Assembly: GCA_035460965.1 (NCBI GenBank)
Contig: DATHWB010000071.1
Span: forward strand, 1 to 37,353
Direction: 5' to 3'
DNA length: 37,353 nucleotides
Source: DATHWB01 sp035460965
Lineage (GTDB): Bacteria > Actinomycetota > Acidimicrobiia > Spongiisociales > ZC4RG35
Under the pieces are notes generated by a model. The model made no database searches. It had not been told where the DNA came from and saw only the letters and a list, made by a program, of their open reading frames with translations. The position numbers and the translations under genes are program-made. Numbering within the stretch: position 1 is the first letter of the stretch; the number at the start of each line of letters is the position of its first letter. Shown here one piece after another: positions 25,850-35,840 of the stretch.

Positions 25850-27058
25850 TCAGCGGGCGAGGACGGTGGCGAGGGCGTCGACGATCCTGTCCACCTGGGA
25901 ATCCGCGATCACGAGCGGTGGACACATGACCAGCGCGTTCCCGAGCGGCCGGACGATGACACCTTCGGCCAGTACGCCGTCCCGATCCTTCATGACGTCC
26001 CGACCCTCGGGCAGTTGCACGGCCCAGACGGCACCCTCGCCGCGTACCTCCGTGACGAGCCCGTCCCCGAGCAACGCCCTCAGCCCCTCCCCCAGACGCC
26101 GCTCGATCGACGGGACGCGATCGAGGAGACCTTCGTCCTCCTGGATCGCCAGCGCCTGGACTCCGGCCGCCGCTGCGATCGGATGCCCCGAGTAGGTGTA
26201 CCCGTGCTTGAGCGCGAACCCCTCGTTGGCGGTGAGAGCGTCGCTCACCGCAGGGCCGACGACGACGCCGCCGAGTGGGATGTACCCGGATGACACTGCC
26301 TTGGCGAACGTGATCAGATCGGGGGTCACGCCGTAGCGCTGGGCGCCGAACCACGTCCCCAGCCGTCCGAACCCGGTGATCACCTCGTCGAGGATCAGGA
26401 AGGCATCGTGCTCGTCACACAGCGCCCGGAGACCCTCGAGGTATCCCTCAGGGGGCGGGAACACCCCTCCCGCCCCCTGCAGCGGCTCGGAGAGGACTGC
26501 GGCGATGCCGTCCCCATGTTCGGCGAAGAGTCGAGCCATGGGTTCGATGTCCGGTCCCGGCACGTTCACGACGTTGCCGACCAATTCGCCGAAGCCCTCC
26601 CGATTGACGGGGATTCCCTGAGCGGAGGTTCCGCCGAAGTTGGTGCCGTGATACCCGTGCTCGCGGCTGACGATCATCGTCTTGTGCGGTCGACCCGCCT
26701 CCCGCTGGGCGATCCGGGCGATCTTCATGGCGCTGTCCACGGCCTCGGATCCCGACGAGGTGAGGAACACCCGGCCACGGTCGAACGGGGAGAGATCGAC
26801 GATCCTGTCGGACAACGTCTCAGCCGGCAGGTTCGAGAAGGGAGCAAAGGTGTGATAGCTGGCCAGTGCCTTCGCCTGGGCGGTGATCGCCTCGACCATC
26901 CTCGGGTGGCCATGACCCACGTTCATGTACCAGAGGGAGGCCATTCCGTCGATGTAGCGATTTCCCTCGGTGTCCCAGATCTCGGCACCTTCACCTCCGA
27001 CGATGGTGAGGTACTCGGTCATGCGGGGCGGGCTGAAGGGGTGGAGGAAAGCGCTCAT
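25850..27058 (-). CDS. Class III PLP-dependent aminotransferase
   Basis: This fold-type I transaminase moves an amino group between an omega- or alpha-amine and a 2-oxoacid. The 402-aa protein has GSEAV (103-107) for the PLP phosphate, YHG (136-138) for ring stacking, LILDEVITGFGRLG with Asp224, and the Schiff-base Lys253 in TFAKAVSSGYIPLGG. Family members include beta-alanine:pyruvate, putrescine and taurine transaminases; the exact substrate is unknown. The ATG at 27058 follows the upstream methyltransferase stop by 13 nt, without an obvious ribosome binding site; an ATG 12 codons later (MTEYLTIV) is an alternative. It probably shares a transcript with the methyltransferase and amidase genes. 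Confidence 0.9.
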   Translation of the reverse strand: MSAFLHPFSPPRMTEYLTIVGGEGAEIWDTEGNRYIDGMASLWYMNVGHGHPRMVEAITAQAKALASYHTFAPFSNLPAETLSDRIVDLSPFDRGRVFLTSSGSEAVDSAMKIARIAQREAGRPHKTMIVSREHGYHGTNFGGTSAQGIPVNREGFGELVGNVVNVPGPDIEPMARLFAEHGDGIAAVLSEPLQGAGGVFPPPEGYLEGLRALCDEHDAFLILDEVITGFGRLGTWFGAQRYGVTPDLITFAKAVSSGYIPLGGVVVGPAVSDALTANEGFALKHGYTYSGHPIAAAAGVQALAIQEDEGLLDRVPSIERRLGEGLRALLGDGLVTEVRGEGAVWAVQLPEGRDVMKDRDGVLAEGVIVRPLGNALVMCPPLVIADSQVDRIVDALATVLAR

Positions 27059-27071
27059 GATGTGCCGAAAA

Positions 27072-27890
27072 CTAGTCGCCGACCGTCCACCACACCGTCG
27101 CCAGCCGTCGGATCGGCTCTCCGACGACCAGGCGACCGTCGCCGACGTCGCGGACGTCCGGTTCCAGCAACGGGCGCAGCTCGCCTGCGCGGGCCGCCGG
27201 TAGCACCAGCCGGCGCCGGTACAGCTCCTCGATCTCCGCCCATGACTCGAACCACGTGCCACCCGGCCGCTCCCACCACTCGACCTCGGGCCGGACTCCA
27301 CACTCCTCGGTGACCACCGCCACCAGATCGTCGACGGTGGGCCCTGCAGGACGGTCGAGTCCGTGCAGGGCGCGGTAGTAGGGACCCAACGGCGCCCAGG
27401 GATGGGTGTCGGTCATCTCCAGCACGACCGCCCGGCTCGCATGCTCGGTCATCGATCGGAGGAACGGGCCGAGATCTGCGACGTCGTAGACGACATGAGC
27501 GGCCAGGGTCACGTCGAAGGCTCCCAGATCCTCGTCGAGAGGCCACGACCCCTCCACGACTCGGTAGCCGTCCACATCGGCCACTTCCTGGCGGAGGGCT
27601 GCCGCCATCTCCGTGGAGCGCTCGACCGCTGTCACCGGGTGTCCGGAACGGGCCAGAGGAATGGACACCCGGCCCGTGCCCGCCCCGATGTCGAGCACGC
27701 TTCCGCCCGGACCGGCCATCCGATCGACCAGCTCGACGGTGGGTGACGGACCCGACTCGTCGGCGCTGATGTTGCGCCGACGGAAGAGCTCCACCGGCCA
27801 TCGATACGGGGAGTCCTCGACCGCGTCGAGCAGCTCGTCGGGGATCGCCCAGTCGGCGAGCTGCCGCTTCCAGTGCTCGGCGGCAGTCAC
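27072..27890 (-). CDS. Class I SAM-dependent methyltransferase
   Basis: This 272-aa protein has an N-terminal helical segment (about 1-55) and a Rossmann methyltransferase core with motif I VLDIGAGTGRVSIPLA, an acidic residue after the second strand (VTAVERST) and GAFDVTLAAHVVYDV as motif post-II region. The substrate is unknown. I chose the GTG at 27890 because it overlaps the stop of the upstream Mca-like gene (GTGA). It is followed by the aminotransferase gene. Nothing links it specifically to the corrinoid locus. Confidence 0.85.
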   Translation of the reverse strand: MTAAEHWKRQLADWAIPDELLDAVEDSPYRWPVELFRRRNISADESGPSPTVELVDRMAGPGGSVLDIGAGTGRVSIPLARSGHPVTAVERSTEMAAALRQEVADVDGYRVVEGSWPLDEDLGAFDVTLAAHVVYDVADLGPFLRSMTEHASRAVVLEMTDTHPWAPLGPYYRALHGLDRPAGPTVDDLVAVVTEECGVRPEVEWWERPGGTWFESWAEIEELYRRRLVLPAARAGELRPLLEPDVRDVGDGRLVVGEPIRRLATVWWTVGD

Positions 27891-28732
27891 CGCAGACCAG
27901 CGAACAGGTCGTCCTCGCGCTCGGGCGCCTCCACCCGCGTGAAGACCCGCACGAAACTCTCGCGACCGAATGCCAGGACCTTCTGATCGTCCGCCATCGT
28001 CAGCCACGGCCAGTCGGCCGGAATCTGCGACCGGTGGGCTCGCAGCGCCTGCTCCTTGACGCCGACCTTGTCTGCGACGTCGACCCAGCACGTGATGTAC
28101 TCATCCGGCGTGCCACGATTCTCGGCCTGGGCGAGTTCCTCCTCGGTGATCTCACCCGCCTCGAAGCGAGCCTGCATCATCCTCTTGACCCGACTCCGCG
28201 GCCACGTCGTCCAATAGAGCTTCTTCGGCTCCCACAACTCCTCGCCCTGCTCCAACGGGAAACGGCCGAGGTCGATACAGCCGGTGTAGGCGGCGAGACC
28301 GATGCGATGGACGTTGATGTGATCGGGGTGGCCATACCCGCCGTACGGGTCGTAGATGACGAGTACATCCGGACGGTGGCGGCGTATCTGACGTACCAGC
28401 CGGGCGGTGGCATCCATGAAGTCTGCCTGCCAGAAGCACTCCGGATGCTTGTTCGACTCCTCGCCCATCATCCCCGAGTCGCGATACCCCAGGAAGGCGT
28501 GGTGTTCGACCCCGAGGATGTCGAGGGACGCCCGTACCTCCTCGGCCCTCACCTCGGCCAGGCGCGACTTGATGGGGTCCGGGTCGTCGTAGTTGTGGAC
28601 CTCGCCTTCCGCACCGTCGGTGGCTGTGACCACCACCACGTGTTCGCCGGCGTCGACAGCCTTGCTGAGGACACCGCCGGTCTGGATCACTTCGTCGTCA
28701 GGGTGGGCGTGGAACGCCATGAGGCCGGGCAT
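27887..28732 (-). CDS. PIG-L family deacetylase, mycothiol S-conjugate amidase (Mca)-like
   Basis: This zinc amidase family includes MshB and Mca of mycothiol metabolism. The 281-aa protein has AHPDDE (His10, Asp13) and GGYGHPDHINVH (His138), the three zinc ligands, as well as Mca-like CFWQADFMDATARLVRQIRRHRPDVLV. Mca cleaves mycothiol S-conjugates to release mercapturic acids in detoxification. The length and internal motifs favour Mca over the shorter generic LmbE proteins. The ATG at 28732 is 7 nt from a TANNNT box. Mycothiol synthesis genes are not in the window, so Mca remains a prediction. Confidence 0.82.
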   Translation of the reverse strand: MPGLMAFHAHPDDEVIQTGGVLSKAVDAGEHVVVVTATDGAEGEVHNYDDPDPIKSRLAEVRAEEVRASLDILGVEHHAFLGYRDSGMMGEESNKHPECFWQADFMDATARLVRQIRRHRPDVLVIYDPYGGYGHPDHINVHRIGLAAYTGCIDLGRFPLEQGEELWEPKKLYWTTWPRSRVKRMMQARFEAGEITEEELAQAENRGTPDEYITCWVDVADKVGVKEQALRAHRSQIPADWPWLTMADDQKVLAFGRESFVRVFTRVEAPEREDDLFAGLR

Positions 28733-28739
28733 CCGAGAG

Positions 28740-28745
28740 ACGTTA
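28740..28745 (-). promoter_or_regulatory. Predicted -10 element (TAACGT) of a leaderless transcript
   Basis: On the minus strand TAACGT is followed by 7 nt and then the ATG of the Mca-like gene. No ribosome binding site is present. Confidence 0.42.
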
Positions 28746-28751
28746 GTGCCG

Positions 28752-28765
28752 GACGAGAACTCGTC
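28752..28765. promoter_or_regulatory. Perfect inverted repeat in divergent promoter region
   Basis: GACGAG and CTCGTC are perfect 6-bp arms around AA, located 7 bp upstream of the predicted -10 of the Mca-like gene. It also lies upstream of the VOC gene. It may be an operator serving both promoters; the regulator is unknown. Confidence 0.35.
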
Positions 28766-28794
28766 TCCCGGCGCCCGAGACCGCAACTCGACGG

Positions 28795-28800
28795 TAGCCT
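28795..28800 (+). promoter_or_regulatory. Predicted -10 element (TAGCCT) of a leaderless transcript
   Basis: TAGCCT fits TANNNT and ends 6 nt before the GTG at 28807, which has no ribosome binding site. Confidence 0.42.
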
Positions 28801-28806
28801 CGGGTC

Positions 28807-29193
28807 GTGCCCGTTCACCTCGATCACACGATCCTCGAAGTCGACGACGCGGCAGCGGCCGTGGCTTTCTACCGGGACGTCGTCGGGCTGGAGCATCGTG
28901 GTCCGAGCGGGCCCTTCGAGGTGATGCTCGTCACGCCGGATCTCGCCATAGACCTGCACGAGGTCGGCGCATCGACCTCCCGACACCTGGCCTTCGCCAT
29001 GGATCGGGAGACGTTCGACGCCACCTTCGAGAGGATCCGCCAGTCCGGCATCACGTATGGAGACGGACCGGGTAGCCCCGACAACAATCGCGGTCCAGGA
29101 CGCTCCTCTGGGGTGCACGGAAAGACCGACTCGGTCTACTTCCACGATCCCAGCGGCCACATCCTCGAGATCCTCACGTACGACCGGGGCTGA
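28807..29193 (+). CDS. VOC superfamily (glyoxalase/dioxygenase fold) protein
   Basis: This 128-aa protein has two beta-alpha-beta-beta-beta modules of the vicinal oxygen chelate fold. Likely metal ligands are His7 in HLDHTILEV, the His of SRHLAFAM near residue 60, and the Glu of HILEILTY near the C-terminus. Members include lactoylglutathione lyases, extradiol dioxygenases and thiol transferases for resistance. It is divergent from the mycothiol-type amidase gene, so a thiol-conjugate detoxification role is possible but only inferred from the neighbour. Confidence 0.85.
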   Translation: MPVHLDHTILEVDDAAAAVAFYRDVVGLEHRGPSGPFEVMLVTPDLAIDLHEVGASTSRHLAFAMDRETFDATFERIRQSGITYGDGPGSPDNNRGPGRSSGVHGKTDSVYFHDPSGHILEILTYDRG

Positions 29194-29230
29194 GGAACGT
29201 CGCTGACGCATTCGTCCCACCGACCGGAGA

Positions 29231-29250
29231 CCGGCCCTCGTCACGGCCGG
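29231..29250. terminator. Hairpin between the convergent VOC and DUF2087 genes
   Basis: CCGGCC pairs with GGCCGG around an 8-nt loop. The right arm lies at the 3' end of the DUF2087 gene, over its stop codon region. A weak bidirectional terminator is possible. Confidence 0.3.
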
Positions 29251-29780
29251 AATCGACCCCCCGAACGCCAGTAGGCGCCGTCCGCCCGTGTCATCAGACC
29301 CTCGTCGACCAGGTAGCGCCTGAGGCTGGCGTGATCGGGGTGGAAGAGTTGCAGCCGCCGATCGACCTCCCGCTCGTCGTAGCGCAGCCCGGGTTCGAAC
29401 TCCTGGGCGATGCGCTCGAGGACGACCAATCGTTTGGTTCGGGAGGCGGGGATCTCCGATAGGCGGTCCCGGGCGAAGAATCGAGCGAGAATCTTCCGCT
29501 CCTCGGGAGTCCAGGAACCCTCGAGGACCGAGTCGTCCGCCGGGGCGACCTCCGGCAGCTGAGCGGCGATCGCACGGAGTCCGTCGAGATCGAGTCGGAG
29601 TCGGTCGTCGAGCAGCCCGGCGGCACGCAGGCGTCCCACGGCGCGCTCCACCCGGTGGACAGGCACCCCGAGCCGTCCCGCCAGGTCTGCGACGTCGACC
29701 GTCGCCACCGCCGCCTCCCCGAGAACGGCGAGGCGGATCGGATCGAGGGCCAAGCGCAGGAACTCGGTCGGATCGGTCAT
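29241..29780 (-). CDS. DUF2087 domain protein with N-terminal HTH
   Basis: This 179-aa protein appears to combine an N-terminal ArsR-like winged helix (about 1-75, DPIRLAVLGEAAV then VADLAGRLGVPVHRVERAVGRLRAAGL) with a C-terminal DUF2087 domain (about 95-175). DUF2087-like features are RFFARDRLSEIPASRTKRLVVLERIAQEFEPG and YDEREVDRRLQLFHPDHASLRRYLVDEGLM. It is likely a transcriptional regulator. The ATG at 29780 is chosen for its GAGGAA ribosome binding site; a further upstream ATG adds 14 residues. It is divergent from the SRPBCC gene. Confidence 0.85.
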   Translation of the reverse strand: MTDPTEFLRLALDPIRLAVLGEAAVATVDVADLAGRLGVPVHRVERAVGRLRAAGLLDDRLRLDLDGLRAIAAQLPEVAPADDSVLEGSWTPEERKILARFFARDRLSEIPASRTKRLVVLERIAQEFEPGLRYDEREVDRRLQLFHPDHASLRRYLVDEGLMTRADGAYWRSGGRFRP

Positions 29781-29849
29781 GGATTCCTCATTCAACCAAC
29801 CGGCGGGTCTCCAGCCGATCACTCACTCGGGGCTAGGCTCGATCGCTCG

Positions 29850-30287
29850 ATGCCGTCGCAGTCCTTTCAGTCCGCCGCACGCGCCGCGGTACCGGTCGAT
29901 GAAGCGTGGGCGGCGCTCCAGCACCCGACGGTGTGGGAAGGTGTCGCCGGGGTCGACCACGTCACCGACGCCGAGCACGACCGTGAGGGCAACATGGTGG
30001 CCTTCGCCTTCGCTGCCGTCGTCGGCGGTATGCGCTACCCGGGAACGTCGCAGGTGACGCACCGCCGCCCACCCGCCCACATGCGGCTCGAGCTCGACAC
30101 CTCGGAGCTGGTCGCCACCATCGACGTGGCGCTCGCCCCCGCCGAAGCCCAGACCGATCTCCGCTTCGAATTGACGGTCAGGACGAAATCCTTGCTGGCG
30201 GGAATGTTCTTCCCGGCGATCGCCGACTCGATCGGGCGCGGGTTCCCACAGGCGGCAGACGATCTGGCGACGCGACTGAGTGGCTGA
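29850..30287 (+). CDS. SRPBCC family protein (CoxG/polyketide cyclase-like fold)
   Basis: This 145-aa protein fits the START/SRPBCC lipid-binding fold: an opening strand SFQSAARAAVPVDEAWAALQHPTVWEGVAGVD, a set of long strands, and a C-terminal helix (MFFPAIADSIGRGFPQAADDLATRL). Such proteins bind small hydrophobic ligands or act as cyclase-like enzymes; the role is unknown. The ATG at 29850 is chosen from the fold start. A TAGGCT box lies 10 nt upstream. The stop codon is followed at once by the next gene. Confidence 0.75.
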   Translation: MPSQSFQSAARAAVPVDEAWAALQHPTVWEGVAGVDHVTDAEHDREGNMVAFAFAAVVGGMRYPGTSQVTHRRPPAHMRLELDTSELVATIDVALAPAEAQTDLRFELTVRTKSLLAGMFFPAIADSIGRGFPQAADDLATRLSG

Positions 30288-30288
30288 C

Positions 30289-30543
30289 ATGCAGGATCAC
30301 ACTCGACAACGGCTGGCCGACCTGCTCGTCGGTGGGCTCGTCGGTGGGTTGATCGGGGCCATCGTGGCCGTCAACGTCGTCATCTACTCGGGCATCGAGC
30401 AGGGATACCAGGCGTCGCTCCCGGAGGTGTTCGGCTACAACCCGGTGATCGGAGTGGTCGTCGTCGTCATACTGATCGCCGGACCGGTGCTGGGAGCGGT
30501 GAGCGCTCGTCGGTTGCGCTCTCGTCGTCGCTCCGGTGGCTGA
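30289..30543 (+). CDS. Small two-helix membrane protein
   Basis: This 84-aa protein has two membrane helices (about LLVGGLVGGLIGAIVAVNVVIY and VIGVVVVVILIAGPVLGAV) separated by a short polar loop, and a basic C-terminal tail (RRLRSRRRSGG), suggesting a cytoplasmic C-terminus. I do not recognise a family. ATG 30289 follows the SRPBCC stop by 1 nt, with GAGTGG as ribosome binding site; a GTG at 30280 would add three residues and overlap that stop. It ends 6 nt from convergent atpC. Confidence 0.7.
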   Translation: MQDHTRQRLADLLVGGLVGGLIGAIVAVNVVIYSGIEQGYQASLPEVFGYNPVIGVVVVVILIAGPVLGAVSARRLRSRRRSGG

Positions 30544-30549
30544 GCCGGA

Positions 30550-30867
30550 CTACTCCTCGGCCTGCTGCAGGGTCTTGGCCAGTTCCACCGCATCCTCCTT
30601 GGACCCGGTGGAGATCTGTGCCCGGTCGGTCAGCAGGGTCACCTGGTTGTTCAGCACCTGCAGGAAGCCGCCATAGACGCCGATCGTCGTCTTGGACGTT
30701 CCGTGCTCGACGGTGACAGCCCCGGTCGTGAGGGCGGCGAGCAGAGGCTCGTGATCGGCGAGGATGCCGATCTCCCCCTCGGTGGTGCGGGCCACCACGA
30801 AGTCCGCTTCGCCCGACCACACGGTGGCCTCGGGCGACACGACGTCGAGCTGAAACGACTTGGCCAT
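30550..30867 (-). CDS. atpC: F1Fo ATP synthase subunit epsilon (short form)
   Basis: This is the epsilon subunit of the central stalk. The 105-aa protein has the N-terminal beta-sandwich (FQLDVVSPEATVWSGEADFVVARTTEGEIGILADHEPLLAAL) but only a short remnant after residue 88 where longer homologues have two C-terminal helices (typical 130-140 aa). The lost segment is the one that inhibits ATP hydrolysis in E. coli and Bacillus. Its ATG overlaps the atpD stop (TGATG). The stop is close to a convergent gene, which marks the end of the operon. Confidence 0.95.
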   Translation of the reverse strand: MAKSFQLDVVSPEATVWSGEADFVVARTTEGEIGILADHEPLLAALTTGAVTVEHGTSKTTIGVYGGFLQVLNNQVTLLTDRAQISTGSKEDAVELAKTLQQAEE

Positions 30868-32294
30868 CAGGCGGCTGTGCCCTTGGCGATCTCGTCCGCG
30901 CGCCGCTTGACGTCGTCGGCGCCGCCGACCATGTAGAAGGCCTGCTCCGGATACTCGTCCATCTCGCCGCGGGTGATCGCCTTGAACGAGGCGATGGTCT
31001 CCTCCAGCGGGGTGTAGATGCCCGGCTGACCGGTGAACTGCTCGGCCACGAACATGGGCTGGGCCAGGAACCGCTGGATACGACGGGCGCGGCCCACGAC
31101 CAGCTTGTCCTCCTCGGACAGTTCGTCGATGCCGAGAATGGCGATGATGTCCTGCAGATCCTTGTACCGCTGCAGGATCCGCTGGACCTCGACGGTGACC
31201 GTGTAGTGCTCCTCACCGATGATCTGCGGGTCGAGTGCACGACTGGACGAGTCGAGCGGATCGACGGCCGGGTAGATGCCGAGCGCCGTCAACGGACGGG
31301 ACAACACCGTGGTGGCGTCGAGGTGGGCGAACGCCGTGTGCGGCGCCGGGTCGGTGATGTCGTCTGCGGGCACGTAGATGGCCTGCAGCGAGGTGATCGA
31401 CTTGCCCTTCAACGACGTGATCCGCTCCTGCAGGAATCCCATCTCGTCGGAGAGCGTCGGCTGGTATCCCACTTCCGACGGCATGCGGCCCAGCAGGGTC
31501 GACACCTCGGATCCGGCCTGGGTGAAGCGGAAGATGTTGTCGACGAACAGCAGCACGTCCTGGTTCTGGACGTCGCGGAAGTACTCGGCCATCGTCAGCG
31601 CCGACAGGGCGACCCGGAGACGCACGCCGGGCGGTTCGTCCATCTGGCCGAACACGAGCGCCGCCTTGTCGATGACTCCCGACTCCTGCATCTCGAGGAA
31701 GAGGTCGTTGCCCTCCCGGGTGCGCTCACCCACCCCGGCGAACACCGACACGCCACCGTGCTGGGTGGCGACGCGGTTGATCATCTCCTGGATCAGCACC
31801 GTCTTGCCCACACCGGCACCGCCGAACAGACCGATCTTGCCGCCCTCCAGGTACGGGCAGACGAGGTCGAGCACCTTGATCCCGGTCTCGAACACTTTGC
31901 GCTGCGGCTCGACGTCCTCGAACGCCGGCGGCTGGCGATGGATCGGCCAGCGAGGCTCACCGAATTCCTGGTCCGGAGCATCGAGCGAGTCGCCCCACAC
32001 ATTGAAGATGTGGCCCAGCACCTGATCCCCGACGGGCACGGTGATCGGAGAGCCGGTGTTACGGACCTCGGCGCCCCGGGTCATGCCGTCGGTGGGGGCC
32101 ATGGCGATGGCGCGGACGACGTTGCCGCCCACATGCTGAGCCACCTCGGCGATGATGGTCTTCGTCTCGCCACCCAGATGGATGTCGATCTGCACGGCAT
32201 GGAGGATCTCGGGGAGGGCGCCGGGCGGGAACTCGGCGTCCACCACGGGGCCGGCGACCTTGACGATCCGCCCGTTCGGTGTGGTTTCAGACAT
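30867..32294 (-). CDS. atpD: F1Fo ATP synthase subunit beta
   Basis: This is the catalytic F1 subunit. The 475-aa protein has an N-terminal beta barrel, the P-loop GGAGVGKT (158-165), catalytic GERTREGNDL with the conserved Glu, and the DELSEED-equivalent stretch seen as IDELSEEDKLVV near residue 395. It begins 27 nt after the atpG stop, with a GAAGGAGCG ribosome binding site. The length and all key residues are intact. Confidence 0.98.
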   Translation of the reverse strand: MSETTPNGRIVKVAGPVVDAEFPPGALPEILHAVQIDIHLGGETKTIIAEVAQHVGGNVVRAIAMAPTDGMTRGAEVRNTGSPITVPVGDQVLGHIFNVWGDSLDAPDQEFGEPRWPIHRQPPAFEDVEPQRKVFETGIKVLDLVCPYLEGGKIGLFGGAGVGKTVLIQEMINRVATQHGGVSVFAGVGERTREGNDLFLEMQESGVIDKAALVFGQMDEPPGVRLRVALSALTMAEYFRDVQNQDVLLFVDNIFRFTQAGSEVSTLLGRMPSEVGYQPTLSDEMGFLQERITSLKGKSITSLQAIYVPADDITDPAPHTAFAHLDATTVLSRPLTALGIYPAVDPLDSSSRALDPQIIGEEHYTVTVEVQRILQRYKDLQDIIAILGIDELSEEDKLVVGRARRIQRFLAQPMFVAEQFTGQPGIYTPLEETIASFKAITRGEMDEYPEQAFYMVGGADDVKRRADEIAKGTAA

Positions 32295-32321
32295 GTGCTC
32301 GCTCCTTCAGAACGGTGGGAA

Positions 32322-33194
32322 TCACTCTTTGAGCGCTTCCGCACCGCCCACGATCTCTGTGATGGCGGTCGTGATCTCGGCCTGACGGGCCCGGTTGGCC
32401 TGGACGGTCAGGAGCCGGATCAGCTCTTCTGCGTTGTCGGTGGCTGCCTTCATGGCTCGCCGACGAGCCGAATGCTCGGAGGCGCTCGCCTCCAACAGCA
32501 TGTTGAACACCGTGGCCTCGACGTACCGCGGGAGCAGTCGGTCGAGGATGGCTGCCGGTGACGGCTCGTAGCTGTAGTCGGCGGTGGGTCCGGTCGAGTC
32601 CGATTGGGGTGGCGTGATCGGGAGTACCTCTGCCGCGGTCGGCACCTGGGTCATCGCCGACTGGAACCTGGTGTAGAACGCCTCCACCGCGTCGATGTCC
32701 GCCGAGCCGTAGGCGTCCATGATGGCGTTGGCGATCGCCCGGGCGTCACCGTATCCGGGAGTGTCGGTCACGCCCAGGTACGAGCCGCGGATCGACCAGC
32801 CGCGATAGCGGAAGTAGGCCTGTGCCTTCTTCCCCACCACGAACAGGTCGACGTCGACTCCCGCCCGACGATGCTCCAGCATCCGCCGCTCCGCCAGACG
32901 AATGACGTTGGTGGCGTATGCACCCGCCAGTCCCCGATCGCTCGTCACGACCAGCAGACCGACCTTGCGCAGCTCGCGTCGCTCCAGCAGCGGATGGGCC
33001 GTCGACCCGGCGGCGCCGCCCACGTTCTGGATCACCTCGATGAGCTTGGCCGTGTACGGCTTGGAGGCGTTGACCCTCGCCTGCGCCTTCGGGATGCGAG
33101 AGGCGGCGATCAACTCCATGGCGCGGGTGATCTTCTTGGTCGCCTCGATGCTGCGGATGCGGCGTCGGGTGTCGCGGAGGCCGGCTCCTGCCAC
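32322..33194 (-). CDS. atpG: F1Fo ATP synthase subunit gamma
   Basis: This is the central rotary shaft of F1. The 290-aa protein has the N-terminal helix GAGLRDTRRRIRSIEATKKITRAMELIAASR, the central Rossmann-like domain with TSDRGLAGAYATNVIR, and the C-terminal helix ending ITTAITEIVGGAEAL. It lies between atpA and atpD with a 6-nt gap after atpA. Nothing is unusual. Confidence 0.97.
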   Translation of the reverse strand: MAGAGLRDTRRRIRSIEATKKITRAMELIAASRIPKAQARVNASKPYTAKLIEVIQNVGGAAGSTAHPLLERRELRKVGLLVVTSDRGLAGAYATNVIRLAERRMLEHRRAGVDVDLFVVGKKAQAYFRYRGWSIRGSYLGVTDTPGYGDARAIANAIMDAYGSADIDAVEAFYTRFQSAMTQVPTAAEVLPITPPQSDSTGPTADYSYEPSPAAILDRLLPRYVEATVFNMLLEASASEHSARRRAMKAATDNAEELIRLLTVQANRARQAEITTAITEIVGGAEALKE

Positions 33195-33200
33195 TGGTCG

Positions 33201-34745
<1,545 letters not shown>

Positions 34746-34754
34746 GGTTCTTCC

Positions 34755-35288
34755 CTATCGAGTCTGGAGGGTTTCGCGAAGCGACCGCAGCCGGCGGGCG
34801 ACCGAACCGTCGATGACCGTGTCCCCCACCCGGGCGACCACGCCGCCGAGCACCGAGGGATCGACGATGGTCCTGACCTCGACGGAGCGGCCGGTGCGAC
34901 GCTCCAGTGCGGCTGCCAGCCGGGCGACGGTGGCGTCATCGAGAGGAACGGCGGTGCGGACCTCCGCAACGGTCTTGCCGACCGATGCCGCCCGCTGCCC
35001 GGCCAGTGCGGACACGATCTCCCCGATGTCCCCACCCCGCCCCTGGGCCACGAAGAGCGACACGAGGTTGACGGTGACCCTGGACGCGTGGGCACCGATC
35101 ACGTCGCGCACGATCGCTTCCTTGCGGTCCAGCGAGAGTCGCGGGTCGGTGAGCGCCTCGCGCAGATCCGGCGAAGAGTCGATCGCCTGCCCGATCGCGA
35201 ACAACTCCTGCTCGACCCGGTCCAGCTCGCCTTCAGCCGAGGCGAGGGCGTAGGCGGCGGCCGCGTATCCGTCGATCCGCTCGCTCAC
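34755..35288 (-). CDS. atpH: F1Fo ATP synthase subunit delta
   Basis: This is the OSCP-like connector at the top of F1. The 177-aa protein starts MSERIDGYAAAAYALASAEGELDRVEQEL and ends with VDPSVLGGVVARVGDTVIDGSVARRLRSLRETL, which is the conserved C-terminal signature. It begins immediately after the atpF stop. Unlike in mycobacteria, it is not fused to a b subunit. Confidence 0.95.
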   Translation of the reverse strand: MSERIDGYAAAAYALASAEGELDRVEQELFAIGQAIDSSPDLREALTDPRLSLDRKEAIVRDVIGAHASRVTVNLVSLFVAQGRGGDIGEIVSALAGQRAASVGKTVAEVRTAVPLDDATVARLAAALERRTGRSVEVRTIVDPSVLGGVVARVGDTVIDGSVARRLRSLRETLQTR

Positions 35289-35834
35289 CTATCGCTCCAG
35301 TTCTGCGATGTACCGCTCGACCAGACCGAGCTGGGTCTGCCGGTCGAGGTTGCTTCCGACCACCTTCTCCGCCAGGTCGACGGTGAGGTTGGCCACCTCT
35401 CGCTGGGCATCCTGCATGACGCGGGCCTTCTCGGCGGCTGCGTCGGCCCGAGCCTTGTCCAGGATCTCGGCCGCCTGCGCCTCGGCCTTGGCGATCAGTT
35501 CCGTCTTGACGCCGTCCGCTTCGGCGCGGGCGGCCTCGATGATCTGGTTCTTCTCAGCCTGTGCCTCGGCCAGCTGTGCCGCGTAGTCCGCACGGAGCTT
35601 CTCCGCCTCCGCCTTCGCCTTCTCTGCCTCCTCCATCTGACCCGTGATCGCCTTGCGGCGGTTCTCCAGGGAGTCGTTGATCGCGGGCATCGCCCACAAC
35701 CGGATGAAGAAGAAGACGAGAGCGAAGGCGATCACACCCGCGATCAGCTCCGGAGTGGCGGGCAGCAGGAGTTCCAGTCCTCCGTCTCCCGACTCCTCGG
35801 CTGCAAGGATGGTCGTCTGCGCCAGGTCGATCAT
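35289..35834 (-). CDS. atpF: F1Fo ATP synthase subunit b
   Basis: This is the peripheral stalk. The 181-aa protein has one membrane helix (about 30-48, LIAGVIAFALVFFFIRLWAMP) followed by a long charged helix (about 58-175) rich in Ala, Glu and Lys, as needed for the right-handed coiled-coil dimer. It starts 6 nt after the atpE stop. A single b gene is present, so a homodimer is expected. Confidence 0.95.
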   Translation of the reverse strand: MIDLAQTTILAAEESGDGGLELLLPATPELIAGVIAFALVFFFIRLWAMPAINDSLENRRKAITGQMEEAEKAKAEAEKLRADYAAQLAEAQAEKNQIIEAARAEADGVKTELIAKAEAQAAEILDKARADAAAEKARVMQDAQREVANLTVDLAEKVVGSNLDRQTQLGLVERYIAELER

Positions 35835-35840
35835 CTGTGA

